Shown piece after piece: positions 27,154 through 34,086 of a stretch of DNA of 34,086 nucleotides; the stretch's first letter is position 1; each line of letters begins with the position of its first letter. The notes beneath the pieces were generated by a model. The model saw only the letters and a list, made by a program, of their open reading frames with translations, did no database searches and had not been told where the DNA came from. The stretch covers positions 1 to 34,086 of IMG/VR virus record IMGVR_UViG_3300026382_000040. One strand, given 5' to 3'. This DNA comes from a virus. A program made the position numbers and the translations under genes.

Positions 27154-27154
27154 T

Positions 27155-30100
27155 TTAGTTCTCCCTCAATAAGTCCCTGTATTCCTGTATTAGCTCCTTA
27201 ATCTCTTTCCTATACTCCTCAGGACTTATTTTACCTTTAGCTCTCAAAGCTCTAACCCTGTTGATTTTCTTTCTGATATCCAAGAGCTTTTCCTTCTTTG
27301 AGATGGCCTTAAAGGTTCTTAGCTCCTGAGTTGTGTATTCGTAAGTCGGAAAGCCGAATGCACGAGGAAGTATAGGGTGGCGTGTTCTCTGTAAATTCAT
27401 TAAATTGGTAATTAGTCCGGGCATTATTGTCTGTTGCAGTATATACCATAGAACACTTGTAGCCACCTTACCTATGTATTTCGGATGCAGGCGAGAGGCT
27501 AAATAAGCGTCTGCTGGGTCGTATATATGCCTTCCAAACCTATCTTTATTGGCAAAGACCTGATAAAGCGTATAGGTAGGTAAGCCGAATGCTCCAATGT
27601 CTTTTAGAGCCTCTCCTCCTTTAAAGTGAACTAAATCGTCAACCGTATCAACTAACCAGCCCTGAGGTATAACATAACTTAACGGAATGTAATACCACCT
27701 TTTGCCGTCGTTGCTCCAGACAAGAGTCTGTTTTTCAGGTAGCCATTCAGGTTTATTCTTAAACGCCTCCTCTACCTTTTCTTTCCCGAACTTCTCCTCT
27801 AGTTTTTTCTTTACTGCGTGAATAACGAGGTAAGGGAAAGCGAGGGTTAGCGTAGTCTGAACGGGCCTCTTTGTGAGAGAGTAAACTAGTTGACTCCAAG
27901 ATTTTTGCATGTATGTAGGGAATAGAGGAGCAAAGAGCTTCAAAGCCCCTCCGATGCCTACATTAGGGTCTCTCATAGCCCTAACTAGAACGCCAACAAG
28001 CGAGTAATCATAGTGAGCGTCTTGGGCTGTTTTAATCGCATCGGTTATGCCTTTCTTTTCCCTTTCAAGGGCATAAATAAAGCGTGCGAGCTTCCAAGTG
28101 TCGTCAATAGCTGAGTAAAACTTTATTAGAGCTTCAGCAGGCTTAGACTGGTAGATTTCAGTTAGTTTTTTGAGATATTTATTTTTACTTGTGTTGTGAA
28201 GCTCCCTGATAACCCTTGCGACTTCCTCATCTGTGAAATTAGTATGAAAAAGCCCTCTTTCCTTAGCTAGCTTATAGTAGCGTCCGTTAGTAGCTATCTC
28301 CCTCAAAGCCTTGCTGAAGTAAGTAAGAGGCCTGTTAGCTCCGCTGTAATAATACTGGAATATGTTAGAGGTAAAGTTTCTAGGGACGGCGAACGGGTTA
28401 AGAGGCACTTTAGCAGTCTTAAACATAGCAGTCCAGACGGTCATCGTTTTGTCAAAAGCACTAACTAACCCGTCTGAGTCATCTGTTAGCCTCATAAATC
28501 CTTTCAGCCAACCCGCAAACTTTCTATTAACGGGAAGTCCAGACAATACCCCATATCTGAGCTTATCCTTATCCCCTAAGCTAATCCAACCTTCTCTTTC
28601 TAGTGCTTTTTTGTTTGCCTCTATTAGCTTTATCTTACTATTAGCTTCCTTAGCTAAACTTCTCAGGGTTTTAGTATCTACCCCTTCAGCCTGAAGCCAT
28701 TTAATTAGCCTGTTTTTGACAAAGTAGGGAGAAGCCTCTTCAGGGAGTTTCGGGAACTTAGCCCTTATCTCTTCTGGAATCTTAACAACAAAACGCCTAT
28801 CAACTATTTCAGGGATTTTGATTAAGTCCCTGAACCAGTAATCAAGCCCTACCGTTTTAGCTGATTTTGCTATTGTGTCCAGTATAGCAATAGGAGCGTC
28901 CTCTACATAACCTAGCTTTTCCCTCTTTTCTTTCGGTAGGGCCATTATGTTCTCTATCTTACGTCCGCTCTTAATTTCGGCCTGCTTGAAGCGTGAAAGG
29001 GCGTCAAGCCCTACCTTCTCGTCAATCTGATAAAGCCTAGAAAGGTAGCGTCCCTTCCACTTGTTATACTGGTGTTTAGTGATGTATCCTCTTTCGTAGA
29101 GCTCCTTTGAGAGGGCGTCTATGTGATTGCCTACCTCATCAAGCTTTTCGGCTATCTTTCTAAGCTCAGGCTCTTTTTGAGATGCTAGCTTTACCTTTTG
29201 CCTGAATTCTGGGCTTTCTAGGTATTCAATAATGAAGCCGTGAGAGACCTTATCTCCTACCCATTTTCTAATGGCGTCAACATATCTATGCCCTCTTTCA
29301 GTATTACTTGCGAAAACAGGCCTAGCTTTATCGTAAAGGCTGTAAACGATATTATCGGCTGTTTCCTCTTTTAAAAACCCCAGTCCGTATTTATCAGCAC
29401 CTAGATACTTTCTAAACAGTTGGCGTATGCTGTAAAAGAGTTTATTATCGCCTACTTTATTATCAATAGCCCTTATTACATCGTGAACGGCATCAAAGGC
29501 TTTAAATGGGTCAATACCTGAGTGGAGGGTTGTTCCCCCTCGTCCTTCTTTTTTCAAGAGCTTAGCGATTTTTGCGTCTCGCTGAAGAGTCTTTATGAAA
29601 TCTCGTAGCTCTATATCAACCCCAGACCTAAATAATCTATCTCTTATAAGAGGCGTTTTAAGGCTTTCCGCTATTTCGCTGTATTTCTTTACAGCCCATT
29701 CTGGGTAATTGAGTTCTTTAAGTAAACGCAGAATTTTGTTCTGTACTTCGGGTTTAATCCCTTCCAGTTTTGGAAGTTCTATATTCCTATTAGGAGCTTC
29801 AATATTCTTTTTTATACCTAATACATAATTAACTACATTGTCATCGCCATAATAAGCCAAATTAAGAAACTCATCATTACTTAGCGCTTTTTTAGCAATA
29901 TTAAGCGCTTTTTGCTTATTGAGGGAAAGTTTTTTAGCATCAGCTTTATCTAAAGGTTCAAGTTTGTTTTCTTTAAGACTCTCTAACCCCAGTTTCCTTA
30001 TTATCCTATCTGCAAGTTCTGTTTTGTCATTCTTTCTTAAAATCTCCCTTATCTCATCAGGAGTAAGCTCATTAGGAGGCTTTACTTCAGGAAGAGCATT

Positions 30101-31513
30101 TTTTAGGAAACTAGGAGGTTCGCTCCCCTCATAAACCCATTGCTCCCCATCCCATTTGAAACCCTCTTTCTTTAGCTCCTCTTTAATAGGATAGCTCCCT
30201 CGTTTGGCATAGACAAAAACCTGCTGTTTTTCGGGAGTTTTTCTGATTGACACTTCTATATCAGCCCCTTTATACTTACCCTCAAAATCCACCCAGCGGG
30301 CCTTGTTCTTTGCATAAATACTTTCGCCCTTATATTTAAGCTCTAAATCAGGGGTTTTAATAGACTCAGGTAGTAAGTTAGGTTTAGATAACGAAGGCTC
30401 TAGAAAGCTTTTATTTTTTTCTAAAATCTCCTTAACTCTAGCTTTCTCATCTACCTCAGGTTTAATGTCCGAAATATCATCAACCTCATTGGTAATAACA
30501 TCTTTTGGAGGCTCTTTTTCTCTAACCTTCTGAGTTATCTCCTTTACCTTTTGTTCCCAGAGTTCTTTGTCTTTCTGGAGTTTGCTAACTATCTTTTCTC
30601 TCAGTTCCTCTTTTGTAGGCTGTGCAGGTCTAATATCATCAATAGGCTCTGTTATATCTTCCGTAATCTTCGAAGGCTCTTTCTCCCTAACCTTAGAAAC
30701 AACCTGCTCCTTAAACCTTTCCCATTCTTTTTTCTTAATATCGTCAACTTGCTTTAACCCTTTCGCTATAAACTCAGCTTTATTTTTCCTATATTCCTCT
30801 TTAAGCGTTCTAGCTACCTTAAGACCTTCGGCTATGGCTTTTGCCTTATCCTTATCTCCAGACTTAACAGCCTCTTTGTAAGCTGTTTTAATCTCCTGCT
30901 CTACTCCATCTATTAGCTTATCTACATCGTCAATAGTAACGGTCTTTTTACTCCCGATTTCAGCTACAGTCTTTTTAGCTAACCTATTCTTTAGACCATC
31001 TACCACTTCTTTTGGGAGTTTGTTAGTTAACTTATCTGCAAAGTGCCCAACAATAAAACTAAAGGCTACATCAGCGGGGATCTTAACTACATCAGGAAGC
31101 CTATTCCTAACCGTGTTCTCATAAGCAGTAAAAGCCTCTCCAAGTATCGGCTCAGAAGCTAAGGCTGATACTGCACCCTTTACTATTCCTTTAACTCCTC
31201 CTGATGCTCCACCGAAAGCACCACCTACAACCGCAGTCTCAGGCTGTATATTAGACTCTACTACTCCTCCAGCTCCAGCAAACTTGCTGATTATTTGCTT
31301 ATAATAAGGCCTTAGGCTGGGAGTGTTTTTCACCATGTCGTCTAAAAACATTAAGAGCTGGTCGCCGTGTAGTGTTTGAACCTTCTCTTTTATCTTAGGA
31401 GCATAAGGCTTGAGTTCAGGGACTTTCTCTGTTGCCTCTAGGAGAAATTGTTTTAAGCTATCTTGAGTGTCTTTAACCTGCTTGCCTTCATCAAATATAT
31501 CTAAAATACCCAT
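27155..31513 (-). CDS. Internal virion (DNA ejection) protein, 1452 aa
   Basis: This is the largest protein here. Residues 85-150 include Gly/Ala-rich membrane-active-looking stretches (GGAFGGASGGVKGIVKG). Residues about 180-400 are Lys/Glu-rich helices with a repeated 'VREKEPSK..I/EVDDI' pattern. A small domain around 410-470 ends in KEEGFKWDG-type and WVYEG words. Residues 600-1452 are mostly helical with aromatic and Pro/Gly-rich loops and no obvious lysozyme motif. Size, position and composition are like the large ejection proteins of podoviruses (T7 gp16-type), which leave the capsid and build a channel across the envelope. A tape-measure role is less likely without tube genes. Start is ATG with GGGGAATAG. 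Confidence 0.6.
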   Translation of the reverse strand: MGILDIFDEGKQVKDTQDSLKQFLLEATEKVPELKPYAPKIKEKVQTLHGDQLLMFLDDMVKNTPSLRPYYKQIISKFAGAGGVVESNIQPETAVVGGAFGGASGGVKGIVKGAVSALASEPILGEAFTAYENTVRNRLPDVVKIPADVAFSFIVGHFADKLTNKLPKEVVDGLKNRLAKKTVAEIGSKKTVTIDDVDKLIDGVEQEIKTAYKEAVKSGDKDKAKAIAEGLKVARTLKEEYRKNKAEFIAKGLKQVDDIKKKEWERFKEQVVSKVREKEPSKITEDITEPIDDIRPAQPTKEELREKIVSKLQKDKELWEQKVKEITQKVREKEPPKDVITNEVDDISDIKPEVDEKARVKEILEKNKSFLEPSLSKPNLLPESIKTPDLELKYKGESIYAKNKARWVDFEGKYKGADIEVSIRKTPEKQQVFVYAKRGSYPIKEELKKEGFKWDGEQWVYEGSEPPSFLKNALPEVKPPNELTPDEIREILRKNDKTELADRIIRKLGLESLKENKLEPLDKADAKKLSLNKQKALNIAKKALSNDEFLNLAYYGDDNVVNYVLGIKKNIEAPNRNIELPKLEGIKPEVQNKILRLLKELNYPEWAVKKYSEIAESLKTPLIRDRLFRSGVDIELRDFIKTLQRDAKIAKLLKKEGRGGTTLHSGIDPFKAFDAVHDVIRAIDNKVGDNKLFYSIRQLFRKYLGADKYGLGFLKEETADNIVYSLYDKARPVFASNTERGHRYVDAIRKWVGDKVSHGFIIEYLESPEFRQKVKLASQKEPELRKIAEKLDEVGNHIDALSKELYERGYITKHQYNKWKGRYLSRLYQIDEKVGLDALSRFKQAEIKSGRKIENIMALPKEKREKLGYVEDAPIAILDTIAKSAKTVGLDYWFRDLIKIPEIVDRRFVVKIPEEIRAKFPKLPEEASPYFVKNRLIKWLQAEGVDTKTLRSLAKEANSKIKLIEANKKALEREGWISLGDKDKLRYGVLSGLPVNRKFAGWLKGFMRLTDDSDGLVSAFDKTMTVWTAMFKTAKVPLNPFAVPRNFTSNIFQYYYSGANRPLTYFSKALREIATNGRYYKLAKERGLFHTNFTDEEVARVIRELHNTSKNKYLKKLTEIYQSKPAEALIKFYSAIDDTWKLARFIYALEREKKGITDAIKTAQDAHYDYSLVGVLVRAMRDPNVGIGGALKLFAPLFPTYMQKSWSQLVYSLTKRPVQTTLTLAFPYLVIHAVKKKLEEKFGKEKVEEAFKNKPEWLPEKQTLVWSNDGKRWYYIPLSYVIPQGWLVDTVDDLVHFKGGEALKDIGAFGLPTYTLYQVFANKDRFGRHIYDPADAYLASRLHPKYIGKVATSVLWYILQQTIMPGLITNLMNLQRTRHPILPRAFGFPTYEYTTQELRTFKAISKKEKLLDIRKKINRVRALRAKGKISPEEYRKEIKELIQEYRDLLREN

Positions 31514-31514
31514 T

Positions 31515-32618
31515 CTATTCCCCTAAGATTCCCCAATTTTTAAGAAAGGCTTTAGTTTCGTCTGGAGTTGAAAGGTTTAAAGATTGGCTCTTTTGAGCAT
31601 TCTCAATACCGAGCTGTTTATTTGTTAACAGTTTTCTTTGTTCATAAAGCCATTCTAACCTTTTAGCATCCTCAATAGCCTCAGGGCCTCCAGTCTGAGC
31701 AATTAAGTTAACGATATTCTGAACCGCTTTAGGGTCATCACTTCCTAAGAGCATCATACTATCAAGCCGATACTTCTTCATCAGTTTGTTAATCTCACCA
31801 TCCACCGCCTTAATCTTTTTCTCAAGCTCGTTGTTTTGTCGTTGTGTTTTCTGCTTTTGTATCTCGTTGCGTTCTTTTTGAATCTTAAGGTTCTCCATCT
31901 TATACCACTTATCTAAGGCTAATTCTTTTGTCTCTTTGAACCTACGCCAATTAAACTTTTTAACCTCAAGCCCGTATTTCTTTTTGGCTAGCTTCAGTTT
32001 CTCCCTTGTCTCTGGAGAAAGGCCGACAACAAACTCTTGAGGGATGATGCTCTTTATCTGTTTCCCGTCGTTAATAATAAGAAGAGGAACTTTGCGGTCT
32101 CCTAAGTCTAGAACCTGAAACTTCTCTAACTTTGGTTCTGGAGGTTTAGGGGGAGAAGGAAGCCTTCCTGTTAAAACAAAGATAGACCTAGCGTAAGGAG
32201 TAAGTTCCCCATAAACCTTATCAAAAGGCCCTTTCCAGTCTTGGGTCATATCAAGGTAAGCACCGAAAGTTTTGGGTTTAACGCTTGATAACAGGCCTAT
32301 ATTATCGCTGGGAACATAACCCAGCTCACTCTCAGCTATACTTCCGAAATCAGAAGCGTTTAGTCCATATTTATCGGGATTAAGAATAGGACGGTTATCT
32401 GTGTAGGTTGGAGAGTTGAGCCTATCAAACCATTGGGCCCTTCTCCGAAGTTCAGCATTCGCAAGCTCTTGCTCTATTTCAGCCTGTTTTCTCATTCTAT
32501 CAATAGCTAACTTATTCTGAAGCTCCATCATCTTCTTTTTATAAGCCTCCTCTAGTCCTGAAAGGAGGCCTCTAGTAAACATATCGGACCATATAGCCTC
32601 TCTTGACTGCAAAATCAT
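31515..32618 (-). CDS. Internal virion protein, coiled coil (367 aa)
   Basis: The ATG at 32616-32618 is chosen because it overlaps the preceding stop (ATGA), the habit of this operon; a TTG five codons upstream lacks a good binding site. The protein has a helical N-terminus (GLEEAYKKKMMELQNKLAID), a middle with Pro and Tyr (about 70-160) and a long Lys/Gln coiled coil (about 210-300, KIQKERNEIQKQKTQRQNNE). It sits between the 255-codon gene and the 1452-residue gene, where podoviruses code the smaller ejection proteins. No enzyme motif seen. Family not recognised. Confidence 0.6.
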   Translation of the reverse strand: MILQSREAIWSDMFTRGLLSGLEEAYKKKMMELQNKLAIDRMRKQAEIEQELANAELRRRAQWFDRLNSPTYTDNRPILNPDKYGLNASDFGSIAESELGYVPSDNIGLLSSVKPKTFGAYLDMTQDWKGPFDKVYGELTPYARSIFVLTGRLPSPPKPPEPKLEKFQVLDLGDRKVPLLIINDGKQIKSIIPQEFVVGLSPETREKLKLAKKKYGLEVKKFNWRRFKETKELALDKWYKMENLKIQKERNEIQKQKTQRQNNELEKKIKAVDGEINKLMKKYRLDSMMLLGSDDPKAVQNIVNLIAQTGGPEAIEDAKRLEWLYEQRKLLTNKQLGIENAQKSQSLNLSTPDETKAFLKNWGILGE

Positions 32619-33373
32619 CCTATCATCCCCCAAATCTTATTACCTAACTTACCTCCTAAGGCATTCCCAGCTCCAGCCAATACAGAACCTAAGAGGCCTC
32701 CCGAACCGCTTATCCCTATCGGCGTAGCTTGAACTCCGTAGCGTGCTAAATCTTCTTTTAAGAACATGTTAAGAGGAGTAAGGTATCCGACCTCATACTC
32801 CACAGAAGCGGGCTTTAAGGCTGTAAGTGCCGTATTTCCTATTAGACTATATAAATCAGCTTGCTTACCTATCAAGTTTGCCGTCTGTTCAGCTAGAGCT
32901 TGCCCTAGAGCAAGACCTTTAAGGTAGTCTTGTCTATTTCTTAGAGCAGAACGCTGAAGGCCATAAGCGGGAATTTCCCCAAAAGGAGTTTTAATAATAG
33001 GAGCTTCTGGGATGCTTTTAAGGTAATTAATATCAGGGAGTAAGCTCTTAGAATAACTTGCTAAATTCTGGTGTTCAGGGACTAAGTTCTGGAGAGAGCC
33101 GACCAAAGAACCTAAAAGCCCTTCTGTTTGTTTTAACTTATTTAAATAGTCATCTTTATAAGAAAGTAACTTTTCTGGGGGGAAGGAATATCCCACTATA
33201 TTATTCTGGTCGTCTGTTATTATACTTCCTCCAAGTGCTGGAGCAAAAACATGAGCGTAAAAGCTACTCAATAAATCATCTCTTGGTAAGACCATTTTTT
33301 TGGGGTCTGGATATTTTACTTTAGGAGAAGAACCGAATAGGAGCTTCTTAGCCCCCTTAGCTATACCGCCCAT
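32615..33373 (-). CDS. Small internal virion protein (252 aa)
   Basis: The ATG at 33371-33373 (AGGAGG nine bases upstream) is preferred over a TTG three codons earlier, which would touch the binding site. The 252-residue protein has a basic N-terminus (GGIAKGAKKLLFGSSPKV), an Ala/Leu-rich helical middle (LGQALAEQTANLIGKQADLY) and a Gly-rich end (GSGGLLGSVLAGAGNALGG) that could insert in membranes. Such Gly/Ala-rich tails are frequent in DNA ejection proteins. Family not recognised; the role is inferred from position. Confidence 0.6.
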   Translation of the reverse strand: MGGIAKGAKKLLFGSSPKVKYPDPKKMVLPRDDLLSSFYAHVFAPALGGSIITDDQNNIVGYSFPPEKLLSYKDDYLNKLKQTEGLLGSLVGSLQNLVPEHQNLASYSKSLLPDINYLKSIPEAPIIKTPFGEIPAYGLQRSALRNRQDYLKGLALGQALAEQTANLIGKQADLYSLIGNTALTALKPASVEYEVGYLTPLNMFLKEDLARYGVQATPIGISGSGGLLGSVLAGAGNALGGKLGNKIWGMIG

Positions 33374-33374
33374 C

Positions 33375-33680
33375 TTATTCAACCTCCTTTTCTAACACAT
33401 AGCCAACCACCTTATAATTATACTTTCTCACAAAACCTTCAGGCCTTCGCCTAGTTGCGAACCTTATCTTTTTAGCTCCTATTTCCTTTGCAAGAGAGTT
33501 AATGAACTTATCCATCTTTTTGCCGTTTCCTTTCGTCGCGTAAACATGCAGGAGACCTAAAACATCACCGTCAACTTCATAAATAATGAAGCCGTAGGGA
33601 AGCAAAAGAAGATTCCCGTCTAAAAGCTCCGTGTCTCCGCTTTTCCTGAGGTAATCTTCAAGCCACTCTTTAGGTATCAT
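33375..33680 (-). CDS. GNAT-fold-like protein in the virion cluster (101 aa)
   Basis: 101 residues with a strand-helix-strand plan: LLLLPYGFIIYEVDGDVLGL, a helix DKFINSLAKEIGAKKI, then RFATRRRPEGFVRKYNYKVV and GYVLEKEV. The RRPEGF-Lys/Arg-Tyr...VGYVLEKE ending is like small phage proteins with a cut-down acetyltransferase (GNAT) fold coded beside internal virion genes. The acetyl-CoA loop is missing, so a structural use of the fold is more likely than catalysis. It begins next to the stop of the wrap-around gene, with GGGGAT upstream. Confidence 0.6.
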   Translation of the reverse strand: MIPKEWLEDYLRKSGDTELLDGNLLLLPYGFIIYEVDGDVLGLLHVYATKGNGKKMDKFINSLAKEIGAKKIRFATRRRPEGFVRKYNYKVVGYVLEKEVE

Positions 33681-34086
33681 CTAAATCCCCATTAGTGAGC
33701 TTAGAAAGCCAATAGCTGGTGCAGGATTGTAAGAATAATTCAAGGAGTTTCTGGTAGAACTTGCTACATTTGAGGAATATGCAGAGGAAGTTCCTCTACT
33801 TATTCTCGACAACCCTCCATAAATTTCAGCAAGACGGCCCAGTAATCCGAGCGTCCTTGACGGATATTCAAGCGATTTTCGTATCCTCTCCATCTCAAGT
33901 TGGCTTTCTAAATTAGCTAAATTCTGTAAATAGCCACTTGAAATCCCAGCTAAAGTTTTGCTGGCCACAGAACTATCAAGTATTCCTCTATTAGCAAGTG
34001 CATTTATATTTTTCCTGAAAAGCCCAGCAATTACGGGGCGATAATTACTAATCCAATTTTGAACGGCAAGGCTATTAAGTCTCGCA
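33681..34086 (-). CDS. Virion-associated protein, C-terminal part (gene crosses the join)
   Basis: Continuation of the gene starting at 360. The unique part is 33681-33959 (residues about 121-212); 33960-34086 repeats bases 1-127. This half has a helical stretch (LANLESQLEMERIRKSLEY), a Leu/Gly segment, a Ser/Asn-rich region and a hydrophobic end (IGFLSSLMGI). A frame starting at a GTG near 33968 would look like a separate 95-residue gene, but it has no binding site there and the frame is open upstream, so the longer gene is the right reading. It is followed at once by the GNAT-like gene. Confidence 0.75.
   Translation of the reverse strand, partial: ARLNSLAVQNWISNYRPVIAGLFRKNINALANRGILDSSVASKTLAGISSGYLQNLANLESQLEMERIRKSLEYPSRTLGLLGRLAEIYGGLSRISRGTSSAYSSNVASSTRNSLNYSYNPAPAIGFLSSLMGI
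33960..34086. repeat. 127-bp terminal overlap (circular contig)
   Basis: Bases 33960-34086 equal bases 1-127 exactly. A direct terminal overlap of exactly 127 is the usual mark of a circular path in a graph assembly with that word length, so it is probably an assembly feature and not a biological terminal repeat. The molecule in the cell is circular, or the packaged DNA is circularly permuted. Confidence 0.9.

Noticed and set aside
33681-33968. Separate 95-residue gene starting at a GTG near 33968
   Set aside because: The frame is open upstream through the join to an ATG at 360, and there is no binding site at the GTG.

Overview
The window is a complete circular virus or phage-plasmid genome. 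Its last 127 bases repeat its first 127 exactly, so the unique length is 33,959 bp and one gene runs across the join. The genes are tightly packed, often overlapping by 1-11 bases, with long AGGAGGTG-type ribosome binding sites and AGA/AGG-rich arginine codons. I see an SU10-type major capsid protein, portal, scaffold, two terminase subunits, an adaptor and a tail nozzle. There is no tail sheath, tail tube or recognisable tape-measure protein, which fits a short-tailed (podovirus-like) phage of a bacterium. Lys/Glu-rich proteins and ThyX-type thymidylate synthesis would suit a thermophilic or anaerobic host, but that is only an impression. I see no tRNA genes, integrase, DNA polymerase, RNA polymerase or CRISPR array.

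Layout. Two transcription arms diverge from 13176-13558 and converge at a shared terminator at 25530-25556. The leftward arm runs from 13175 down to 1, across the join, and on from 34086 to 25553. In order of transcription it holds a RuvC-like resolvase, a small HTH protein, terminase small and large subunits, a small membrane protein, portal (with an overlapping coiled-coil gene), scaffold, capsid, small head proteins, adaptor, nozzle, a beta-propeller receptor-binding protein, further virion proteins, a 1452-residue internal virion protein, and a lysis cassette (permuted NlpC/P60-like protein, GH24 lysozyme, 3-TM holin, XhlA-like protein).

The rightward arm is for replication, nucleotides and control. 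It has a Rep-like protein behind two 32-bp iteron-like repeats and a primase-helicase. Then comes a repressor switch, with a leftward Cro/CI-type gene and back-to-back promoters that share a -35 element. A folded leader RNA follows, then a radical-SAM-like DUF5131 gene, small unknown genes, dUTPase, a putative annealing protein, a RAMP-fold-like protein, a 433-bp non-coding array with a 5.2-base rhythm, ThyX, small membrane proteins, DUF3310, a PAPS-reductase-like PP-loop protein and a winged-helix protein.

How it works together. The phage appears to bring origin recognition, priming/unwinding, annealing and junction resolution, to borrow the host polymerase, and to adjust thymidine supply (dUTPase, ThyX). 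A repressor without an integrase, together with Rep and iterons, suggests either a plasmid-like prophage or a lytic phage with a repressor-controlled module. The most unusual feature is the RAMP-like gene (20674-21411) followed directly by the periodic array (21410-21842). I propose that the two form one undescribed RNA- or DNA-binding system. Other features worth study are the leader RNA at 17404-17490, a conserved translation-start cassette on seven genes, and a set of perfect hairpins inside coding sequence.
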